Positions 1-11,065 are shown, counted from the first letter of the stretch. The stretch: 64,000 nucleotides of DNA from Zoogloea sp041908905 (GCF_041908905.1 NZ_JAYREK010000001.1:124001-188000); one strand, 5' to 3'. Numbers and translations are program-made. The notes: a model not told the origin generated them from the sequence alone.

Positions 1-216
1 GTGATGCCCGGCCTCGGCGGCCGCGAGCTGGCCGCCTTCGCCCGCCAGCTGCGGCCGGCGCTGCCCATCCTGCTGATCACCGGCTACGCCACCGGCCCCA
101 CCCCCGCCGGCACCCCCGACGTGCCGACCCTGCGCAAACCCTTCGACGGCGCGGCCCTCGCCGCCGCCCTCGCCACCCTCACCTACCCTGCCGATCCGGA
201 GAGCCCGCCGCCATGA
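1..216 (+). CDS. C-terminal part of a response-regulator receiver domain (partial)
   Basis: The reading frame is open from the left edge, so the start lies outside the window. The visible residues are the second half of a receiver domain: the MPG loop that follows the phosphorylated Asp, the strand ending in LLITGYA with the conserved Thr, and the LRKPF segment carrying the conserved Lys. The phospho-acceptor Asp itself should lie just upstream. It is probably the last domain of a hybrid histidine kinase, or else a stand-alone regulator. Its stop overlaps the start of the next gene (ATGA), which argues for translational coupling and a shared signalling pathway. Confidence 0.8.
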   Translation: MMPGLGGRELAAFARQLRPALPILLITGYATGPTPAGTPDVPTLRKPFDGAALAAALATLTYPADPESPPP

Positions 217-935
217 GCCCCGACAAGGACAGCCCCCTGGTCTTCATCGTCGAAGACGAACCCGACATCGCCCGCCTGATCGCCGCCAGCCTCGCCGAGT
301 ACGGCTTCCGCAGCGAGACCTTCGGCACCGGCCGGGCCCTGCTGGCCCGCGCCCGCAAGGTGCAGCCCGAGCTGGCAATCCTCGACCTCGGCCTGCCCGA
401 CATGGACGGCCTGCAGGTGCTGCGCGAGCTGCAGGAGCAGCACCCCTGCGCGGCCCTGATCCTCACCGGGCGCGACGGCCTCACCGACCGGGTGCTGGGC
501 CTCGAGCTCGGCGCCGACGACTATCTGGTCAAGCCCTTCGAGCCCCGCGAGCTGGTCGCCCGGGTGCGCTCAATCCTGCGCCGCTACCAGAAGGCCGCCA
601 CCAGCGAGCCCGCCCCCCACGGCGGCGCCCGCTTCTGCGGCTGGCATTTCGACCTCGACCGGCTCACCCTCAGCGCCGACGACGGGCGCGAGGTCAGCCT
701 CTCCGCCGCCGAGGCGGCCCTGCTGCAGAGCCTGCTCAAGCGCCCCAACAAGATCCTCAGCCGCGAACAGCTGATCGGCGAGCGGGAGCTCGACCCCTTC
801 GACCGCAGCATCGACGTGCGCATCTCCCGCCTGCGCCGCAAGCTCGAGGACGACCCGCAGGACCCGAAGATCATCAAGACGGTGTACGGCGCCGGCTACC
901 TGCTGTGCGCCACGGTGGAGTGGGTCAAGGGATGA
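213..935 (+). CDS. OmpR/PhoB-family response regulator
   Basis: 240 aa, about the normal length for the family. The N-terminal receiver domain (about 8-120) has the acidic pair E14-D15, phospho-acceptor D58 in the ILDLGLPDMDG loop, T85 and K107 in VKPF. A winged-helix DNA-binding domain follows (about 140-235), with the typical DRSIDVRISRLRRKLE recognition helix and GAGY wing. It would be phosphorylated by a partner kinase and bind DNA at target promoters. The start overlaps the preceding receiver-containing gene by 4 bases, so that upstream protein is the probable cognate sensor. The target genes cannot be told from this window. Confidence 0.93.
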   Translation: MSPDKDSPLVFIVEDEPDIARLIAASLAEYGFRSETFGTGRALLARARKVQPELAILDLGLPDMDGLQVLRELQEQHPCAALILTGRDGLTDRVLGLELGADDYLVKPFEPRELVARVRSILRRYQKAATSEPAPHGGARFCGWHFDLDRLTLSADDGREVSLSAAEAALLQSLLKRPNKILSREQLIGERELDPFDRSIDVRISRLRRKLEDDPQDPKIIKTVYGAGYLLCATVEWVKG

Positions 936-954
936 GCGGAGGTGGGCCGAGACT

Positions 955-984
955 TTGCCCGCGCTCCGCGCCCCCCTGTAAAAT
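955..984 (+). promoter_or_regulatory. Sigma-70-type promoter of the VOC gene
   Basis: TTGCCC at 955-960 and TAAAAT at 979-984 are 18 bp apart, with TG directly before the -10 box. A start near 991 would give a leader of about 25 bases that contains the AGGGAG ribosome-binding site before the ATG at 1015. Confidence 0.55.
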
Positions 985-1014
985 CCGGGCTCTTACAAAG
1001 AGGGAGCAATAAAC

Positions 1015-1488
1015 ATGACCAGACCATTCAAGATCCTCGGCGTCCAGCAGATCGCCATCGGCGGCCCGTCCAAGGACCGCCTGCGCACCCTGTGGGTCGA
1101 CATGTTCGGCCTCGAGGTCACCGGCAACTTCAAGTCCGAGCGCGAGAACGTGGACGAGGACATCACCGCGATGGGCAAGGGCCCGTTCAAGGTCGAGGTG
1201 GACCTGATGCAGCCCCTCGACCCCGAGAAGAAGCCCGCCGTGCACACCACCCCGCTCAACCACGTCGGCCTGTGGGTGGACGACCTGCCCAAGTGCGTCG
1301 AGTGGCTGACCGCCCAGGGCGTGCGCTTCGCGCCGGGCGGCATCCGCAAGGGCGCCGCCGGCTACGACATCACCTTCCTGCACCCGAAGGGCAACGAGGA
1401 GTTCCCGATCGGCGGCGAAGGCGTGCTGATCGAGCTGGTCCAGGCCCCGTCCGAAGTAGTCGAGGCCTTCGCCAAGCTGGCCGGCTAA
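1015..1488 (+). CDS. VOC-family (glyoxalase/bleomycin-resistance fold) protein
   Basis: 157 aa with the paired beta-alpha-beta-beta-beta modules of the vicinal-oxygen-chelate superfamily. The first module starts near residue 8 (ILGVQQIAI) and the second near residue 80 (LNHVGLWVDDL). The C-terminal strand ends in a Glu-containing segment (VLIELVQ) that is often a metal ligand. Proteins of this type include glyoxalase I, dioxygenases and epimerases, and the substrate cannot be assigned. It has its own promoter and a good GGGAG ribosome-binding site, and a strong terminator follows, so it looks monocistronic. Confidence 0.85.
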   Translation: MTRPFKILGVQQIAIGGPSKDRLRTLWVDMFGLEVTGNFKSERENVDEDITAMGKGPFKVEVDLMQPLDPEKKPAVHTTPLNHVGLWVDDLPKCVEWLTAQGVRFAPGGIRKGAAGYDITFLHPKGNEEFPIGGEGVLIELVQAPSEVVEAFAKLAG

Positions 1489-1498
1489 GCAAGCATCG

Positions 1499-1524
1499 CC
1501 CCCCGGCGCGCCGGGGGGTTTTCA
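1499..1524 (+). terminator. Rho-independent terminator of the VOC gene
   Basis: The stem CCCCCCGG / CCGGGGGG with a CGCG loop is followed by TTTTC, 11 bases after the stop codon. Confidence 0.85.
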
Positions 1525-1668
1525 TTTTGTGCGGCAGTCGGCGGTCGCGAGCCTGGCCCCGCAGATCCATCACCAGGCACTGAAGGAGCGCCCGCGGCGC
1601 TCGCCCCGTGCCGCGGGAATGTCTGCTGGCCGGCTCAGAGCCCCTCGCCCCCCCGCCGGCGCGAGCGA

Positions 1669-2523
1669 TCACAGCCCGCCGCGGCCCTGGAAGGTGTTGC
1701 AGGCGGCCAGCTGGCCCGACTCCATGCCGCGCCGGAACCAGCGCACCCGCTGCTCCGACGAACCATGCGTGAAGCTGTCGGGCACCACGTAGCCCTGGGC
1801 CTGCTTCTGCAGCGCGTCGTCGCCGATCGCCGAGGCGGCGCGCAGGGCCTCCTCCACGTCGCCGGCCTCGAGGATGCCGCGGGCCGCGTCGGCGTTCTTC
1901 GCCCACACGCCGGCCAGGCAGTCGGCCTGCAGCTCCAGGCGCACCGACAGCTCGTTGGCCTGCCGCTCGCCGGCCCGCTGGCGCGCCGCCTGCACCTTTT
2001 CGGAGATCCCCAGCAGGTTCTGCACGTGGTGGCCCACCTCGTGGGCGATCACGTAGGCCTGGGCGAAGTCGCCCGGCGCGTTGAAGCGGCTCTTCAGCTC
2101 CTGGTAGAAGCCGAGGTCGATATACACCTTCTGGTCGGCCGGGCAGTAGAACGGCCCCATCGCCGCCTGGCCCACGCCGCAGGCCGTGCGGGTCGCGCCG
2201 GAGAACAGCACCAGCGTCGGGTCGACGTATTGCTGGCCGTTGGCGCGGAAGATCTGCCGCCAGGTGTCCTCGGTCTCGGCCAGCACGTGGCGGACGAACC
2301 TGCTCTCAGCGTCGTCGGCCGGCGCCGCCGGGCGGCCCTGCTCGACCCGCGACGGCGCCACCGCGGTCTGGTTGAGCACCACGCCCGGATCGACCCCGAA
2401 ATACATCGCCACCAGGGCCAGCACGATGGTGCCGATGCCGATGCTGCGCCCACCCACCGGCAGGCCACCGCCTCCGCGGCGATCCTCGACGTTGCTGCTT
2501 TCCCGACTGTTGTCGAAACGCAT
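1669..2523 (-). CDS. ypfJ: Neutral zinc metallopeptidase, YpfJ family
   Basis: 284 aa from the chosen ATG. The frame stays open further upstream, but this Met (MRFDNSRESSNVEDRRG) is preceded by an AAAGGA ribosome-binding site and matches the usual N-terminus of the family. A single membrane-spanning segment lies at about 28-43. The zinc site HEVGH is at residues 161-165, and a further conserved acidic segment (LQADCLAGVWA) supplies the third ligand region. It is probably anchored in the inner membrane with the peptidase domain in the periplasm. The physiological substrate of the family is not known. It is divergent from the RhlE helicase gene. Confidence 0.88.
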   Translation of the reverse strand: MRFDNSRESSNVEDRRGGGGLPVGGRSIGIGTIVLALVAMYFGVDPGVVLNQTAVAPSRVEQGRPAAPADDAESRFVRHVLAETEDTWRQIFRANGQQYVDPTLVLFSGATRTACGVGQAAMGPFYCPADQKVYIDLGFYQELKSRFNAPGDFAQAYVIAHEVGHHVQNLLGISEKVQAARQRAGERQANELSVRLELQADCLAGVWAKNADAARGILEAGDVEEALRAASAIGDDALQKQAQGYVVPDSFTHGSSEQRVRWFRRGMESGQLAACNTFQGRGGL

Positions 2524-2667
2524 TGCAGATCCTTTCAGTGATGAACCGGCGCGGAGTGTGAGCGAAAAGCCGGACCACGGGTTTACCGCCGCCGCCGGGA
2601 CACAGCCCGACACAAACCACCCGTCATCCCCCTCGGCGGCAATGATTTTTGCGCTGCAACATTCTGC

Positions 2668-2696
2668 TTGTGCAGCCGGCACATTATCGCTATAGT
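2668..2696 (+). promoter_or_regulatory. Sigma-70 promoter of rhlE
   Basis: TTGTGC at 2668-2673 and TATAGT at 2691-2696 are separated by 17 bp. Transcription should begin near 2703, leaving an untranslated leader of about 200 bases before the rhlE ATG at 2901. This is the best promoter in the 377-bp gap between the zinc peptidase and rhlE. Confidence 0.7.
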
Positions 2697-2702
2697 CCGC
2701 GG

Positions 2703-2900
2703 TCCGGTGCAAAGCGGTTCGCACCGAGTCAGATCGTCCCTAGCCTTCTTATCTCCCGTATTCGACGTGAGGTTGTCCTGATCGGTTAGTGCCGATATGC
2801 CAGTCAGGCAGCCATATTGTCGCGCGCATTTTCGCGCCGCGGCGCGTTGCCGTCTTTTCTTCGCGGGCACCGCATCCGCAATACCAGATAAGGAAGCGAA
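2703..2900 (+). other. Long 5' leader of rhlE
   Basis: About 200 untranslated bases. A hairpin (CGGTGC at 2705-2710, GCACCG at 2721-2726, 10-base loop) would form right at the predicted 5' end, and G+C-rich segments with self-complementarity follow at about 2821-2850. Long structured leaders are known for cold-induced DEAD-box helicase mRNAs. That this one is regulatory is inference. Confidence 0.45.
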
Positions 2901-4442
2901 ATGGATTTCGCAAACCTCGGTCTTTCCGAGCACATCGTCAAGGCCGTCAACGACGCCGGCTACACCACCCCGACCCCCGTTCAGCTGGCCGCCATCCCCG
3001 CCGCCCTCGCCGGCAAGGATCTCGTCGTGTCGAGCCAGACCGGCTCCGGCAAGACCGCCGCCTTCATGCTGCCCTCGCTGCAGCGCCTGACCGTCGAGCC
3101 CACCATCAAGGCCCGTGGCCCGCGCGTGCTGGTGCTCACCCCGACCCGCGAGCTGGCCGTCCAGGTCACCGACGCCTGCAAGGGCTACGGCAAGAACCTG
3201 CGCCACGCCAAGGCCGTCAGCGTGGTCGGCGGCATGCCCTACCCGGTGCAGAACAAGCTGCTGTCCAGCCCCTACGAGATCCTGGTGGCGACCCCCGGCC
3301 GCCTGATGGACCAGATGAACAGCGGCCGCATCGACTTCGCCCGCCTCGAGATCCTGATCCTCGACGAAGCCGACCGCATGCTCGACATGGGCTTCGTGGA
3401 CGACATCGAGGCCATCGTCGCCAAGCTGCCGGCCAACCGCCAGACCCTGTTCTTCTCGGCCACCCTCGACGGCCAGGTCGCCCGCATGATGCAGCGCCTG
3501 CTGAAGGACCCGGAGCGCATCGAGATCGCCTCCGCCCAGACCCGCCACGAGAACATCGAGCAGCGCCTGCTGGTGGCCGACGACATCGGCCACAAGAACC
3601 GCCTCCTCGACGGCCTGCTGCGCGACGTGGGTGTCGAACAGGCCATCGTGTTCACCGCCACCAAGCGTGACGCCGACGCCCTCACCCTCAACCTCGAGAG
3701 CCAGGGCCACTCGGTGGCCGCCCTCCACGGCGACATGAACCAGCGCATGCGCACCCGCACCCTCGACCAGCTGCGTCGCGGCCACGTGCGCGTGCTGATC
3801 GCCACCGACGTCGCCGCCCGCGGCATCGACGTGCGCAGCATCAGCCACGTGATCAACTACGACCTGCCCAAGGTTGCCGCCGACTACGTGCACCGCATCG
3901 GCCGCACCGGCCGCGGCGGCTCCAGCGGCATCGCCATCAGCCTGGCCGAGCGCCGCGACGTGCGCCTGCTGCGCGCCATCGAGCGCTACACCCGCCAGCC
4001 CCTGGCCGTGCACACCCTGCCCGGCCTCGAGCCGCGCAGCAGCATGCCCGCCGACGAGCGCCGCCCCGGCGGCCCGCGTCGCGACGGCCGCAGCTTCGGC
4101 AACGGCGGCGGCCGCTTCGGCGACAAGCGCCCGTCCGGCGGCTACGGTGGCAACGGCGGCAGCCGCTTCGACCGCGAGCCGCGCCGCAGCTTCGGCGACG
4201 GCGAGGCCCCCCGCACCGAAGGCCGCCCGGCCAGCCCGTGGGCCGGCCGCAGCGAGGCGCGTGGCGACAGCCGCTTCGAAGGCCGCCGCGAGTTCGGCGA
4301 CCGCCCGCGCCATCCGGAACACCGCACCGAGTTCCCCCACGTGGCCAAGCGCAGCTCCACCCACCACACGGCGGGCAACGGCCGCAGCGAAGGCACCGGC
4401 GGCAAGCCCCGCGCCGGCCGCACCTTCAACCGCGACCGCTGA
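2901..4442 (+). CDS. rhlE: DEAD-box ATP-dependent RNA helicase RhlE
   Basis: 513 aa. Motifs appear in order: Q-motif TPTPVQ (about 23-28), motif I AxTGSGKT-like SQTGSGKT (45-52), PTRELA (81-86), TPGR (131-134), DEAD (155-158), SAT (186-188) and, in the second RecA domain, RGIDV and HRIGRTGR. From about residue 375 a long tail rich in Gly, Arg, Ser and Phe follows, typical of RhlE and probably RNA-binding. It unwinds structured RNA, with likely roles in ribosome assembly, mRNA decay and cold adaptation. The start is supported by an AAGGAAG ribosome-binding site. It has its own promoter and terminator. Confidence 0.95.
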   Translation: MDFANLGLSEHIVKAVNDAGYTTPTPVQLAAIPAALAGKDLVVSSQTGSGKTAAFMLPSLQRLTVEPTIKARGPRVLVLTPTRELAVQVTDACKGYGKNLRHAKAVSVVGGMPYPVQNKLLSSPYEILVATPGRLMDQMNSGRIDFARLEILILDEADRMLDMGFVDDIEAIVAKLPANRQTLFFSATLDGQVARMMQRLLKDPERIEIASAQTRHENIEQRLLVADDIGHKNRLLDGLLRDVGVEQAIVFTATKRDADALTLNLESQGHSVAALHGDMNQRMRTRTLDQLRRGHVRVLIATDVAARGIDVRSISHVINYDLPKVAADYVHRIGRTGRGGSSGIAISLAERRDVRLLRAIERYTRQPLAVHTLPGLEPRSSMPADERRPGGPRRDGRSFGNGGGRFGDKRPSGGYGGNGGSRFDREPRRSFGDGEAPRTEGRPASPWAGRSEARGDSRFEGRREFGDRPRHPEHRTEFPHVAKRSSTHHTAGNGRSEGTGGKPRAGRTFNRDR

Positions 4443-4466
4443 TCGGTCCAGCCAGGACACACTCCC

Positions 4467-4492
4467 AAAAGGCGCCTCCGGGCGCCTTTTTT
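4467..4492 (+). terminator. Rho-independent terminator after rhlE
   Basis: AAAAGGCGCC, loop TCCG, GGCGCCTTTTTT. The A-run and T-run on the two sides make it usable from either strand. Confidence 0.92.
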
Positions 4493-4526
4493 CATGGGCG
4501 CCCACCGGCGCGACGCGGGCAAATAG

Positions 4527-4553
4527 CCGGGAAAAGACCCTTCAGTTTCCCGG
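4527..4553. repeat. Inverted repeat upstream of fliW
   Basis: Perfect 8-bp arms CCGGGAAA (4527-4534) and TTTCCCGG (4546-4553) enclose 11 bases. It could be an operator or an RNA hairpin in the fliW leader. No T-run follows, so it is not a terminator. Confidence 0.4.
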
Positions 4554-4650
4554 GGCAGTGACGTTCTCTCCCGCCTATCATGAAAGCTGCACGGAACACG
4601 GGCGGGAATCACCTCGCCACTTTCAGCAGAATCCACCAAGGGAGAACACC

Positions 4651-5076
4651 ATGAAGATCAGCAGCCCCGTCGTCGGCGAAGTCGAAGTCTCGCCCGAGCG
4701 CGTCATCACCTTCCCGGCCGGCCTGCCCGGTTTCGAAGCCTGCCGCCAGTTCGCCCTGCTGCACCCCGAAGGCAGCGAAGCACCCAAGCTGTTCATGCTG
4801 CAGAGCCTCGACGAGCCCGAAGTGGCCTTCACGGTCACCACGCCCGACATCTTCGGCCTCAACTACGAATTCACCCTCAACGACAGCGAGGTCGACGACC
4901 TGCAGCTGACCGACCCCGCCGACGCGACCCTGCTGGTGATCGTGCGGCGCGACGCCGACAACCCGGTGCACGCCAACGTGATGGCCCCGCTGGTCATCAA
5001 CACCGCCACCCGCCGCGGCCTGCAGAAGATCATCGGCAAGGTGGACACCAGCGTCACGCTGAAGGCGATCGGCTGA
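4651..5076 (+). CDS. fliW: Flagellar assembly factor FliW
   Basis: 141 aa, the normal length. It carries the family's hallmarks: an N-terminal strand leading to ITFPAGLPGFE, the LHP and FMLQSLDEPEVAF segments, and a C-terminal NVMAPLVIN. FliW binds the translational regulator CsrA and flagellin, relieving CsrA repression of flagellin synthesis in the cytoplasm. The start has a GGGAG ribosome-binding site. No flagellar or csrA gene adjoins it here, so the gene stands alone. A hairpin without a T-run follows the stop. Confidence 0.9.
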   Translation: MKISSPVVGEVEVSPERVITFPAGLPGFEACRQFALLHPEGSEAPKLFMLQSLDEPEVAFTVTTPDIFGLNYEFTLNDSEVDDLQLTDPADATLLVIVRRDADNPVHANVMAPLVINTATRRGLQKIIGKVDTSVTLKAIG

Positions 5077-5082
5077 CCCCCA

Positions 5083-5123
5083 CGGCAGGCGGGACAGCCT
5101 GCCGCATGCACCTGCCGCATGCA
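5083..5123 (+). repeat. Hairpin and tandem 13-bp duplication after fliW
   Basis: A perfect 8-bp hairpin (CGGCAGGC at 5083-5090, GCCTGCCG at 5097-5104) follows the fliW stop. Its right arm runs into two exact adjacent copies of CCTGCCGCATGCA (5098-5110 and 5111-5123). The duplication looks recent. The hairpin lacks a T-run. Confidence 0.5.
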
Positions 5124-5191
5124 CCTCCGACGCCGGCCGGCGCCTTACGGAGAGGTCGCGCCAGCGCGTCCCCCCCACCGGGAAGCCACCC

Positions 5192-6396
5192 ATGAACGCA
5201 TTCATCAGGAAGTGTGCGGGCCTCGCCCTCGCCGGCGCGGCCCTGTTCGGCAGCATCGCCCACGGGGCCGACAAGCCGCCGGTGCTCATCGGCCTCGACG
5301 CGGAATTCGGCCACAAGACCAGCACCTCGGCCCAGGCCATCCAGCGGGGCATGGAAATCGCCATCGACGAGATCAACCGCAAGGGCGGCGTGCTGGGCGG
5401 GCGCAAGCTCGAACTGGTCATCACCGACAACCGCTCGATCCCGGCGATGGGCGTCGACAACCTGCGCGAGCTGGCCAGGCGCCCCGACCTGGTGGCGGTG
5501 TTCGGCGGCAAGTTCACCCCGGTGGTGATGGAGTCGGTCCCCGTCGCCCACGAGCTGGGCATTCCGCTGATGGCGCCCTGGAGCTCCGCCGACGGAATCA
5601 CCGACCACGACCGCAAGCCCAGCTACAGCTTCCGTCTGTCCCTCAAGGACGCCTGGGCCGCCACCGCCCTGCTCCGCTTCGCCCGGGAGGAGCGCAACGC
5701 CAGCCGGGTCGGCGTGATCCTGCCCAACACTGCCTGGGGGCGCAGCAACCAGGCCGCACTCGCCCGGGAAGCCGGCCGCGCCGGCATCACGGTGGTCGGG
5801 GAGCGCTGGTACAACTGGGGCGACAAATCCCTGATCGAGGTCTACCAGGAAGTCCGCAAGCTCGGCGCCCAGGCGGTGATCCTGGTCGCCAACGAAGGCG
5901 AGGGTGGCGTGCTGGTGCGCGAGGTCGCGGCCCTGCCCGACGCCGAGCGGCTGCCGCTGGTCAGCCACTGGGGCGTCACCGGCGGCGCCCTGGGCGCGCT
6001 GGCCGGCGACGCGCTGCAGAAGGTCGACCTCACCGTGGTGCAGACCTTCAGCTTCATCGGCGCCCGCTCGCCGACCGCCGAGCGGGTGATGGCGGCACTC
6101 GAGACCCGCTACGGCATCGACCGCCCCGAAAAGATCCGCAGCCCGGTGGGCGTTGCCCACGCCTACGACCTGACCCACATTCTGGCCCGCGCCATCGACA
6201 AGGCCGGCAGCGCCGACCGCCGCAAGATCCGCGACGCCCTCGAGAGGCTCGGCCCCTACGACGGCCTGGTGCGCCGCTACAATCCACCGTTCACGCCGGA
6301 TCGCCATGACGCCCTGTCGGGGTCGGATGTCTTCATGGCGCGCTACATGCCCGACGACACCCTGATCCCGGTGCCGTGGCGGACCCGGAAGCCCCG

Positions 6397-6400
<4 letters not shown>
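5192..6400 (+). CDS. Periplasmic branched-chain-amino-acid-type substrate-binding protein
   Basis: 402 aa. A signal peptide (about 1-25, AHG-A cleavage) is followed by a type I periplasmic binding fold of the LivJ/LivK type: FGHKTSTSAQAIQRGMEIAI opening, then GVLGGRKLELVITDN. No permease or ATPase genes are beside it. Instead it overlaps a membrane histidine kinase gene by 4 bases (GTGA). This suggests it delivers a ligand signal to the sensor, as in other binding-protein/sensor pairs, rather than serving transport. The ligand is unknown. Confidence 0.85.
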
Positions 6401-8555
<2,155 letters not shown>

Positions 8556-8565
<10 letters not shown>

Positions 8566-9767
8566 AGCAGATACGGCCGGCGCGCCTCTTCCCACGCCTT
8601 CTCGTCGGCCAGGGCCAGGGCGTCGAGGTCGCCGGGGCGGGAGGTGTCGTCGTCCACCCACTCGCGCAGGATCTCGGAGCCGTTGATGAGGTCGATGGCG
8701 AGGCGGTCGTGCTCGTATTCGTACGCAAAATCCCGCCACAGCAGGTAGTTGCGGTTGAGCCGGCGGATCGCCTTGAAGGCCAGCGCCTGCAGCCGCCACG
8801 GGCGGAAGGCCGCGTGGTCGTAGTGGGTCGGGTCTTCCACGTGGATCTGCACGCCGTTGCACAGCTTGCCGGCGTGCTTGTGGAAGGTGGGCTCGAACCA
8901 GCACTCGCGCAGCCGGCAGCCGGCCAGCCACTTGGGCGCGAAGGCCTGCATCTCGGCGATCACCCTGGGGGCGTCGATGTCGGGCGCGCCGAAGAGCTCC
9001 AGCGGCCGGGTGGTGCCGCGCCCCTCCGACAGGGTGGTGCCCTCCAGCATCACGGTGCCGGCGTAGGCCCGGGCCATCGACAGGTTGGGGGCGTTGGGGC
9101 TGGGGTTGATCCAGCTGCGCTCGCCGCTGGGCCAGCCGTAGCCCGGCGCCGCGTCGGGCGCCCAGCCCTCCATGGTGATCACCTGGCAGTCCACGTCGAG
9201 CTTGAGGGTGGCGACGAACCAGCGGGCCAGCTCGCCCATCGTCAGGCCGTGGCGCATCGGCAGCGGGCCGGCGCCGACGAAACTCTCCCAGCCCGGCTGC
9301 AGCAGCGTGCCCTCCACCGGCCGGCCGGCGGGGTTGGGGCGGTCGAGCACCCACACCGCCTTCTTGTGGCGGGCGGCGGCCTCGAGCACGTAGCGCAGCG
9401 TGGTGATGAAGGTGTAGATGCGGCAGCCCAGGTCCTGCAGATCGACGAGCAGCACGTCGAAGCGGTCCATCATCGTCGCGGTGGGCCGGCGCACCTCGCC
9501 GTACAGGCTGAACACCGGGATGCCGTGGCGCGGATCGAAGAAGTCGGGCGACTCGATCATGTTGTCCTGCTTGTCGCCGCGCAGGCCGTGCTGGGGGCCG
9601 AAGGCCGCGGTGACGTGGAGGTCGGGCAGGGCGATCAGGGCGTCGAGGGAATGGGTCAGGTCGCGGGTGACCGAGGCCGGGTGGGCCAGGAGGGCGACCC
9701 GCTTGCCGGCCAGCGGGCGGCGCAGTTCGGGGTCGGCGAGCAGGCGGTCGAGACCGAATCGGATCAT
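8556..9767 (-). CDS. namZ: DUF1343 / NamZ-like exo-beta-N-acetylmuramidase
   Basis: 403 aa. Family features include LAHPASVT, GPQHGLRG near the N-terminus, the DVLLVDLQDLGCRIYTF segment, WVLDRPNPAGR and TTLSEGRGTTRPLELFGAPD. Characterised NamZ enzymes release terminal MurNAc from peptidoglycan fragments. The chosen start overlaps the upstream gene by 4 bases (ATGA). The protein begins directly with the catalytic fold and shows no signal peptide, so it would act on recycled fragments in the cytoplasm unless the start is wrong. Its 3' end overlaps the kinase gene by 10 bp (convergent). Confidence 0.85.
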
Positions 9768-10312
9768 GGCGTAGGCACTCTCAGGGCAAGGGCGAAGCCC
9801 TCGCGATGGTGGAAATCGGGCTGGCCGGCGGGATGGCGCAGGGACCAGTAGGAATGGCGGCCGTCGGCGGCCTCGACCACCGCGGTCAGGCCGATGCACA
9901 GCGCGCCGGCGGGCAGGTGGCGGGGCGCCAGGCACACCCGCAGCGCCAGCCATCCGTCGCCGCGGCGCACGTCGATGGGTGGGGCGGGCAGCGGCGGCGA
10001 CTCGACGCGCAGGCGATGGCCGCAGAAATCGAAGTGCATCCACTGGCCGTTGGGCGAGAAGTTGAACTCCCGGTAGGCAGCGCTGCCCGGCGTGGCGACG
10101 AAGGCCTCGAAACAGGTGTGCGCCCACAGGCGCTCCGGCGGCAGCGACGTGGCGGCGTCGGGGATGCGCAGCGCGGCCAGGTCGGCGTCGAGGCGCCAGA
10201 CCAGCGCCAGCCCGCCGTCGGGCAGCAACCGGGCACCCGCCGCGAGGGCGTGCACCGCAGGCTCGGGGGAACTCGGGTGGCAGACCAGGGCGAGATCGGC
10301 GGAGGCGGGCAT
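9764..10312 (-). CDS. DOMON-like (CBM9-type) protein
   Basis: 182 aa. The segments LWAHTCFEAFVATPG, YREFNFSPNGQW and the C-terminal SYWSLRHPAGQPDFHHREGF match the family of DOMON-like proteins related to carbohydrate-binding module 9. ATG at 10312 was chosen over a TTG one codon earlier. No signal peptide is visible. It is the first gene of a two-gene operon with the NamZ-like muramidase (4-base overlap), so a role in binding sugar or peptidoglycan fragments is plausible but inferred. Confidence 0.75.
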   Translation of the reverse strand: MPASADLALVCHPSSPEPAVHALAAGARLLPDGGLALVWRLDADLAALRIPDAATSLPPERLWAHTCFEAFVATPGSAAYREFNFSPNGQWMHFDFCGHRLRVESPPLPAPPIDVRRGDGWLALRVCLAPRHLPAGALCIGLTAVVEAADGRHSYWSLRHPAGQPDFHHREGFALALRVPTP

Positions 10313-10387
10313 CAATCGGGGCTCGGGGCAAATCGGATCAGGCCCGGCAGTTTAGCGGGCTTTGCGCTACGCGTTAAACTCCGGCCC

Positions 10388-10834
10388 ATGTCCGCCGTGC
10401 CCAAACTCCGCAGTCTGCCCGACCGCATCCGCCAGGTCGCCCTCTTCGAGGCCGGCGGGCTGGTGCTGATCACCCCGCCCTTCGTCTGGCTGAGCGGCCA
10501 GCCCGCGCTGCCCGCCCTGGGCCTGCTGGCGGTGCTGGCGCTGATCGCCGCGGTCTGGAACGGGCTCTTCAACACCGCCTTCGACTGGTTCGAGGGCCGC
10601 CTCACCGGCCGCCCCGCCGACCGCCGCCCGTGGCGGCTGCGGGTCGTCCACGCCGCCCTGTTCGAGGGCGGCCTGCTGCTGCTCACGCTGCCGGTGATCG
10701 TGCTGTGGACCGGCCTCGGCTGGTGGCCCGCCCTGCTCGCCGACCTCGGTCTCGCCGCTGCCTACGTGGCCTACGCCTTCGCGTTCAACATCGCCTACGA
10801 CCGGATCTTCCCGATCACCGCCCCCCAACCCTGA
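10388..10834 (+). CDS. PACE-family efflux transporter (two bacterial transmembrane pair domains)
   Basis: 148 aa, four predicted membrane helices arranged as two related pairs. The first pair begins VALFEAGG with the membrane Glu (E21) known to be needed for coupling in AceI, and contains WNGLFNTAFDWFE. The second begins HAALFEGGLLL and ends in FNIAYDRIFP. Known members export chlorhexidine and other biocides by proton exchange, and their natural substrates include polyamines. A -10-like TTAAACT lies just upstream. The substrate here is unknown. Confidence 0.87.
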   Translation: MSAVPKLRSLPDRIRQVALFEAGGLVLITPPFVWLSGQPALPALGLLAVLALIAAVWNGLFNTAFDWFEGRLTGRPADRRPWRLRVVHAALFEGGLLLLTLPVIVLWTGLGWWPALLADLGLAAAYVAYAFAFNIAYDRIFPITAPQP

Positions 10835-10850
10835 CCCCCGGAGCCCTCCC

Positions 10851-11054
10851 ATGCCCACCACCACCCTCGTCATCACCGGCATGCAGAACGAAGAGTGCCT
10901 GCGCACCGTCATGAACGCCATCCAGGACCTGCCCTGCATCGGCTACGTGGACGTCTCCCTCGCCACCGGCGAAGCCACCATCGAGCACACGCCGATGGTC
11001 TCGGAGGGCGACATCCGCGCGGCCATCGAGGACGCCGGCTTCCCGACTAAATAA
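10851..11054 (+). CDS. Small heavy-metal-associated (HMA) domain protein with altered metal site
   Basis: 67 aa with the beta-alpha-beta-beta-alpha-beta pattern of copper-chaperone HMA domains and the family's closing EDAGFP segment. The metal loop reads GMQNEEC where family members normally have GMxCxxC: the first Cys is Asn, and only the second remains. Metal binding is therefore doubtful or of a different type. It has a GGAG ribosome-binding site and lies 16 bases after the PACE gene, so the two are probably co-transcribed. Confidence 0.78.
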   Translation: MPTTTLVITGMQNEECLRTVMNAIQDLPCIGYVDVSLATGEATIEHTPMVSEGDIRAAIEDAGFPTK

Positions 11055-11065
11055 GGGCGCGCGGC

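Noticed and set aside
4527..4553. Terminator before fliW
   Set aside because: The dyad has no following T-run, and a good terminator for rhlE already exists at 4467-4492.
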